Source of the DNA: Streptococcus suis YS56
GTDB lineage: Bacteria > Bacillota > Bacilli > Lactobacillales > Streptococcaceae
Direction: 5' to 3'
DNA length: 56,615 bases
Assembly: GCF_000440115.1 (NCBI RefSeq)
Contig: NZ_ALMY01000075.1
Location: 1-56,615, forward strand
Program-made: the position numbers and the translations under genes
Notes under the pieces: model-generated
The model's database searches: none
The model's input: only the letters and a program-made list of their open reading frames with translations
What the model was told of the DNA's origin: nothing
Part shown: piece after piece, positions 53,201-56,615 of the stretch
How positions within the stretch are numbered: position 1 is the first letter of the stretch
Layout: each line of letters opens with the position of its first letter

Positions 53201-55561
53201 GACAGTTCGATAGGTTGTTTCTTTTGCATGACCTTCTTGGAGAACCGTTTGAACATCCCATTCCTTGTCCGGTGCTGGTATGTACTCTGTCACAGGTTCT
53301 TCTTGTTCAATCCGAATCTGTGGTTTCGTACCAACTTCAATAATCTCATCTTGCACTTGTTTAATCAGTTCAGTCCTACTAGCAAGAAACTTCCCTTCTA
53401 CACCTTTGATGGTCTGGTAGGTCGAAATGACCTTTTCTTGACCTCTTTGACCAGTCTGCTTAGTTCTTGTCTGACCATAGTCTAGTTGGTCATTGCTCTC
53501 ATACCGTCGGGTAAAGTCAATGGTGCGGAGACTTTCTTTTTCTACCTGCCCTTCAATAGATTTGGTACCGATACGTACCACTTGTTCTTTAGCTGGTTTG
53601 ACAATTTCTTCATCAACGACCTGACCATTTTCTTTATAGAGTCGTTTGAGACCCTGTTCACCCTCAATTTCAACCTGACGATAATCGCTGTACTGTTCTG
53701 GATCTGAAATCACACGCTCGGTAAAGTCAATGGCAACCTCTTCTGTAGTCCTTTCCGGACGCTTCACTCCCTTGTAGGTCACTTCAGCTTGCGGCTTTTC
53801 AAGCACTTCCGTTTTCAGTAAGGTTTCAACACCCTCAATGACTGCATAGGTATGTAGCTGTTTCCCTTTTTTCCCAGCTACTACCTCAACCTTACCAAGA
53901 GGCCAATCATCACGAGAAACTTCTTTTCTTTCGAATGCAATTTCCTCTTCTTGAGTCCGAATGGTCGCTGTTGGAAGTTTTATAGTTGCTGGAGCAACAT
54001 ATTTCTCATCTCGTCTGGTGCCGATGTAGGTTCGTTTTGGAATAGAAGGAATTTCTTCACGACTAATCTCATTACGGGCTACAATTTGACCGTCAACCAA
54101 GACTTCTTGATAGGAAATGCGGAGGCTACCTGCCTGACCCTCTTCTACTCGACGTTGACCAATCGCTAGTTCATCTGTCTCTATCTGCTCTTCAGGGATT
54201 TCTAAAGCAATCTCTTCCACCTTGTCCTGAACTTGAAAATCAACGGTTGGCAAAAGGTGACTCGGAGCTTCTGTTGGAATAGTCGTAATCAGCTTTTCTT
54301 CGACTGGTTCCTCTGTTGGCTGGACAGGTTCTTCAGGAGAATCAGTTTCTGCGACCTCTTCTGTAGCAACCTGACCTGTACCGATATAGACTTTTCTTGG
54401 TATAGAAGGAATTTCCTCTCGTCCAGTTTCCTTACGAGCGACAACTTGACCATCAACCAAGACTTCCTGATAGGAAATACGCAGGCTACCTGCTTGACCC
54501 TCTTCCACTCGACTTTGACCAAGTGGTAACTGATTGGTCTCTATCTGCTCTTCTGGGATTTCTAAAGCAGTCTCTTCCACCTTGTCCTGAACTTGAAAAT
54601 CAATGGTTGGCAAGAGATGGCTCGGTGCTTGAGCTGGGATACTGGTGACTAGCTTTTCTTCGACTGGTTCCTCTGTTGGCTGGGCTGGAAGAGCATCTGT
54701 TGACTCAGTTGCAGAAACCTCTTTTTCAACTTCTGGTCTAGGACTTGTTTCCTCAACTGTACTTTCCTCAGTTTTACCAACTTGTTCCGTTTTATCGGCT
54801 TGCTCAGTTTGAGCAGTTTCCTCAGCTTTATCAGCTTGCTCAACTATCGGTTGGCTTGCTTGGTCTGGTTTGTCACTTATTTCCCCAGTTGAGATTTGCT
54901 TGTCTACTTCTGCCGTTTCTGGACTAGTCTTTGGCTCCTCCAGCTGACTAGAAGGGGACAAACTTGTTTTCTCATCCCTACCCTGACTCTTCACCTCTGG
55001 TTTTTCTTCAATGAAATAACCTACAAACTCATAACCGTCCAATCGCAACTTCCCATCTGGCAAGGAATCCCCTGGACGAATGGTGATGGTCTGGTTATAG
55101 GCTGCCAGGGCATGGCTCTCGACTGCTGATACCTCCAACAGTGGAAGGGCAAGGCCGGTAGCTGTGATATAAAGCATACTTAAAATACGTGCTTTCTTGT
55201 TCTTGGTTGCAAGAACTGCTAGGACAATAAAGCCAGCAGTAGCCGCCATTAGCCCACTCGCCACTCCGTCTCCAGTCTTTGGTAAGCCAGTTTTCGCAGG
55301 ACGGTAAACCACAAAATAGGTCGCAGTCTCTGTCAGTTCAGCTGGTAGACTAGACTGAATCAACTGGCGCTCATCCTTGGATAACTCCGTTTCAAGAACG
55401 TATTCAAAATGAATATCCTTAACTGGAGATGTAACAAGTGTATCCGCCGCAAGTACATTCTGGCCCAGTAACAGACTACTACCGATACACAAGGAAACGA
55501 CACCGACAGTTAGCTTTCTTATAGAAAACGCTTTCTTTCTGTCGTAAAAAAATTTATTCAT
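47264..55561 (-). CDS. Giant M26 zinc metalloprotease (ZmpC/IgA1 protease type)
   Basis: A 2765-residue surface protease. It begins with a YSIRK-like signal peptide (AFSIRKLTVGVVSLCIGSSLLL), then LPKTGDGVASG with a hydrophobic anchor at about residue 95-130, the N-terminal LPXTG layout typical of streptococcal M26 enzymes. Next come an acidic Glu/Thr/Pro region, about 11 G5-type repeats (roughly residues 325-1200), a proline-rich linker, a GLUG-motif stretch (VGALAKQSTNGSVTNV, FLGGLIGE) and the protease domain with the zinc motif THEMTHIGDD and downstream glutamate in RGLFESITWDN. Targets such as IgA1 or mucins are known for relatives; this one's is not readable. The ATG at 55561 follows AAAGGAG. 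Confidence 0.93.
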   Translation of the reverse strand: MNKFFYDRKKAFSIRKLTVGVVSLCIGSSLLLGQNVLAADTLVTSPVKDIHFEYVLETELSKDERQLIQSSLPAELTETATYFVVYRPAKTGLPKTGDGVASGLMAATAGFIVLAVLATKNKKARILSMLYITATGLALPLLEVSAVESHALAAYNQTITIRPGDSLPDGKLRLDGYEFVGYFIEEKPEVKSQGRDEKTSLSPSSQLEEPKTSPETAEVDKQISTGEISDKPDQASQPIVEQADKAEETAQTEQADKTEQVGKTEESTVEETSPRPEVEKEVSATESTDALPAQPTEEPVEEKLVTSIPAQAPSHLLPTIDFQVQDKVEETALEIPEEQIETNQLPLGQSRVEEGQAGSLRISYQEVLVDGQVVARKETGREEIPSIPRKVYIGTGQVATEEVAETDSPEEPVQPTEEPVEEKLITTIPTEAPSHLLPTVDFQVQDKVEEIALEIPEEQIETDELAIGQRRVEEGQAGSLRISYQEVLVDGQIVARNEISREEIPSIPKRTYIGTRRDEKYVAPATIKLPTATIRTQEEEIAFERKEVSRDDWPLGKVEVVAGKKGKQLHTYAVIEGVETLLKTEVLEKPQAEVTYKGVKRPERTTEEVAIDFTERVISDPEQYSDYRQVEIEGEQGLKRLYKENGQVVDEEIVKPAKEQVVRIGTKSIEGQVEKESLRTIDFTRRYESNDQLDYGQTRTKQTGQRGQEKVISTYQTIKGVEGKFLASRTELIKQVQDEIIEVGTKPQIRIEQEEPVTEYIPAPDKEWDVQTVLQEGHAKETTYRTVYNLDTNSGQVTPIQLPGTVSHPGQVRRISVGTKPTITKKALPFTEETIPNSTLYVGERVIVRPGRAGEQIITVHYSLDQRTGQTSAGQPQIQEIAAVTQVVQVGTKAVDRTVETVDHRAIAFKTEYQADPTLSYPQREEIQAGSDGVERITTARRYVRDKEVGEPSRVSEVVKVVQNRIIRVGTKPAVRRVETDFTRVYEADPNRPLNERHVKQAGIKQETTYTKNYVLNTETGEVTEQAETRQVTRTARQEIVQVGTRPTTESVSRTLPTRYEADITRAHGQQHTRQQGRPEITTFTTTYSVDSRTGATQAHRDNGRVTDSGQAQIIRVGTQPAERTERLDLPEIRRQNAELAKGTEHVIHAGSPTIRLYRTSYTVDSVSGQITALPEVLVSEIAGRAREVEIGTKEPDQPVTPPEEEETVNPETVTQLRAKMGELRSYKTRVEGYEWQTYIDTVYKHSEDMIVSGDPANIRTQLEVIQDDIDFIVDLLTELGNPKVLVETDANSGPSLKFEVMAKPVNVPTDANSSPSRKNEGITSPVTPKPEETTGTEQPEPNSPTNPPVTPKPNPEQPTVPDTPDPTEMETEPVSPEKPEETTEETVEDVNKPLLRVVKNEPHYHLMKHVRSSKVTYKLDDQYNTFRKAIARLFVNDTEIHQEELTDKNKLEVRFRNLLPNVDYFVKTDLVYTDSLNNERTERLMDEVHIDFEERHFEIKNIDEAEVWKNENGKLVRKVAIKVDPNDVQNYFIKLKSDEHKDILLPVTKIEKTSLDNVTHFKLQARFTNPEERRQKLDKYHDTVTVYLPREVRENHETKNKYSTFTSLLKAMQNNSSGTFELQQDLTASEVVLSDTDKSYLKNQFHGTLKGNGFTIYDLKVPLFDDLRGTVSDLNLKAVDIHLPKEKEVGALAKQSTNGSVTNVHVEGRVVADNFLGGLIGEVDKTSLSKVSFTGSLISLGKDDNKVGGIAGWLGGGSITKGYVDATISSTSSNVKAGGLVGQLENANTQIISSFATGSIATKKTKDTEVGGLVGAILKGNSQNNSIQLRDNIAAVHVVNGHKVYGRVEENLQPFSNIRIVTGKAVGKNNSSESITEIDAAGAVQELNLWAIRPSEKEAERKLRQKNAFDIDYATAQFALAERKQAYENMERLLPFFTRDVIIQYGNRLEKDDELVTKKLLDVVPLVDKVPYLDVLGTSVGKNNQEILNRDKINGLLLHFADGTVKYQYLVKKKDLSRGAVTEYLILDKNISYTPEVMANDFEYRKLLGSLISEFEGITFTSSAVQEALGLNGNSRDKEWLFLQESFEDVKSNLQVHLSELISNYNLVGLDSSTANHFLKSYISKNKAQLLLGLAYMNRWYNIQFGDVNAKNLMMKKADFFGKNVNSLDQLIRIGSMGAEMLKPKNNYALASQVIAKESIGGDLFDYLEGYRKAFVPKMTNNDWFKSSTKATIIETPSTIKEVLEKQTNPTKDIHHSGFYEKLAGENWKFKEMALILLVMPSKDIFILTDMANTLIGMYDNNKGVSEERLQEIAKMWAGHADYLYNILPENHKEKMFRRTITWDTKRIGNDWKALDKLTSMNYSGMKHFYLPLGYVYPNESKGAHADTRMDGIYFFNHDAITEDGARVYTHEMTHIGDDNTLLLGHGKRTGLDFEVYARGLFESITWDNQDRFGINNIYDFSKYDERNYGRRLTNKTPDRFKSTQDLQDYMKGYLDVIYTLDFLEAEAVLGLSNPQAKQNWFNQMVTENGNTSVANQFTNTFTSLDQLIENGMISRRPYEDSYYNYGNYGSNSHSNAYLEVRAFDPIYGSLNNDGTSRNEYEVRKIAFELLAEYGYENGMVPYLSDQYKNTLGKREAYGRMKDSELISLISKNEYENSATFRKAMFAKRQQHLENLKPVELITKNPLNGDGYFYDSTRTVNSVAELRQLMQAAVEYDATHHKYYSQNGQNVGTQSRVYSLKAAVLNGYLRATDDFRQSIYKDTP
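54020..54670 (-). repeat. Two near-identical G5 units in the protease gene
   Basis: Two DNA copies about 360 bases apart encode almost the same unit: PSHLLPT-I/V-DFQVQDKVEE, VEEGQAGSLRISYQEVLVDG and REEIPSIP. The other nine or so G5 units are far more diverged, so this pair is the most recent duplication and the likeliest place for copy-number change. Confidence 0.75.
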
Positions 55562-55577
55562 ATGATCTCCTTTCATT

Positions 55578-55845
55578 TATAGTCTTTTAGTTTACTTTTA
55601 GTACTCGCTTCAAAGGTTTGGGGAACCTTTAAAGGCTGGAGATAGTGCGAACCAAGTTCGCTTCAAAAGCCGCAGCATAACTCAATGCTTTCTTGTTTCT
55701 AGGCATTGACTTGAAACAGTCCCCCAGACTGTTTCAATCAGGCAAGGTGAGTTCAAACACTCCAGTGGAGTGTTTGAAGTTGGAAATAGGGAAACGAAGT
55801 TTCCTCATACGTTGAAGTCATAAAAGATAAACTAAATGACGATAT
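55578..55845. repeat. RUP-like repeat with hairpin cargo, about 268 bp, in the protease leader
   Basis: The ends TATAGTCTTTTAGTTTAC and GATAAACTAAATGACGATAT match those of the 106-bp element at 35702-35807. Inside are hairpins AAAGGTT/AACCTTT, GCGAAC/GTTCGC, GAAACAGT/ACTGTTTC and CAAACACTCC/GGAGTGTTTG, several shared with 1610-1945. It lies between the protease ribosome site and its likely promoter. From here to the transposase ATG there is no other gene. Confidence 0.6.
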
Positions 55846-55873
55846 CTTGCATCAAATGAAACTTTCTACCGTC

Positions 55874-55879
55874 ATTATA
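55874..55879 (-). promoter_or_regulatory. Possible -10 box of the M26 protease gene
   Basis: TATAAT on the minus strand, about 313 bases before the ATG; the -35 is weak. If used, the message has a long leader made mostly of the repeat. Confidence 0.4.
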
Positions 55880-56043
55880 TCAAAAAACGAACGATTCTTC
55901 CATCATTTATCGGTGCAAAGTATACAAATAAAAAAAGCAAAATACAAATATGTATTTGCGGGAGTTTGACAGTTTGAATGTCACAAAAGTGCTCTAATCA
56001 TTGATATAGCGCTATTTTTTTGTCAAATTTTCGTATATATTAA

Positions 56044-56073
56044 TTGCGTACTTTTTTCGTACTGTGATATAAT
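56044..56073 (+). promoter_or_regulatory. Promoter of the transposase gene
   Basis: TTGCGT (56044-56049) and TATAAT (56068-56073) at 18 bases, 19 bases before the ATG. Confidence 0.5.
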
Positions 56074-56091
56074 AGAGTGAGGTGCGAATCT

Positions 56092-56615
56092 ATGAGAGTT
56101 AAAAAATCAGTATCTAAAAATACAATCAATTATGCCATTATCAAAGATATTAAAGTTGGAAATAAAAGAACTTCTACCATTGTCGAAAATCTGGGTAATC
56201 ACGAAACCCTTCAACAGCTACATCCTGAAATGGAACCTATGGAATGGGCAAAATTGCGGGCTAAAGAGTTAACCGAACTCGATAAAGAAGATAAACAAGA
56301 AATCTTAATCAAACTTCATGAGAATAGGCAGTTGAAACAGGACCAACGAAATGAGTATCATGGGGGATATTTGTTTCTACAGAATATCTATTATCAGTTG
56401 GGATTGGATAAAATCTGTCAAGATATTCAGAAGAGGTATCACTTTAGTTTTCAATTAGATACCATTCTGTCTCGTCTCCTCTACGGCAGAATCCTATTCC
56501 CATCCTCTAAACGATCTACCGCTCATTTTTCACAAACTCTCCTAGAACCTACAACTATTGAACTCCAACATCTCTACCGAGGATTAGAAATTATTGCCAA
56601 AGAGACGGATTTCAT
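56092..56615 (+). mobile_element. IS1634-like transposase, cut by the window edge
   Basis: The first 174 residues of a transposase: MRVKKSVSKNTINYAIIKD, VGNKRTSTIVENLGNHETL and GGYLFLQNIYYQLGLDKIC match the N-terminus of IS1634-family (IS4 group) proteins that begin with a YAIIKD strand. The frame is open to the last base, so completeness cannot be judged. A clear terminal inverted repeat was not identified in the preceding AT-rich bases. Confidence 0.8.

Noticed and set aside
51233..54529. Many long plus-strand frames opposite the M26 protease gene
   Set aside because: They are shadows produced by the repetitive, Glu/Thr-rich coding bias of the minus-strand gene; no ribosome sites or family motifs.
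55930..55970. Imperfect inverted repeat GCAAAATAC/GTATTTGC as the IS end
   Set aside because: The right end of the element lies outside the window, so it cannot be matched; it may simply be a weak terminator-like hairpin.

Overview
The window looks like a Streptococcus chromosome, most likely Streptococcus suis. The reasons are low GC, streptococcal -10 boxes, a conserved chain of wzg-wzd-wze-wzh capsule genes preceded by a YaaA gene, a MocR-type regulator and degV (the orfX/Y/Z arrangement described upstream of S. suis cps), and a very large G5-rich M26 zinc metalloprotease with an N-terminal LPXTG motif. Species is inferred from content and gene order; no search was run.

Layout. 1-6.9 kb: MATE exporter, a hairpin-rich repeat, a RelBE-like toxin-antitoxin pair, asnS-aspartate aminotransferase-DUF5590, a MarR regulator and an FMN reductase gene broken (or programmed) at an A AAA AAG heptamer. 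6.9-33.4 kb, minus strand: capsule locus, transcribed from wzg down to glf. It runs wzg-wzd-wze-wzh, a CapD-type dehydratase, a Fic gene, the priming sugar transferase, a DegT aminotransferase, GT2, a beta-propeller protein, GT2, an acetyltransferase relic, GT4, wzy, a TupA-like ATP-grasp gene, wzx, licD, a licC-licA fusion, a UDP-GlcA epimerase, an HTH-UDP-glucose dehydrogenase fusion, licB, licC, a dehydrogenase relic, an Rpn nuclease module and glf. 33.5-47.2 kb: housekeeping flank (yaaA, MocR regulator, degV, TetR regulator, proC-proA-proB, dinG, an MBL hydrolase, pepO, phoH). 47.3-56.6 kb: the M26 protease and the start of an IS1634-like transposase.

How the capsule genes fit together (inference from families). 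The dehydratase and aminotransferase should make a UDP-4-amino-trideoxy sugar, probably transferred first by the priming transferase. The dehydrogenase and epimerase should give UDP-GlcA and then UDP-GalA, which a TupA-like ATP-grasp enzyme could amidate with an amino acid. LicB, LicA, LicC and LicD should import, activate and attach phosphocholine. Glf would supply galactofuranose. Together they predict an unusual capsule carrying both positive and negative charges.

Most notable observations: (1) an Rpn nuclease gene with a strong Shine-Dalgarno and ATG inside its 3' end, followed by a free-standing second copy of exactly that C-terminal piece with its own ribosome site, resembling an intragenic antitoxin that has been duplicated; (2) a Cro/C1-type HTH fused to a UDP-glucose dehydrogenase whose promoter carries an inverted repeat over the -10 box; (3) a perfect dnaX-type slippery heptamer at the exact point where the FMN reductase frame breaks; (4) several genes whose promoter places the transcript start at the ATG; (5) a perfect 17-bp inverted repeat inside wzy; (6) RUP-like and BOX-like repeats of several sizes, one lying in the protease 5' leader.
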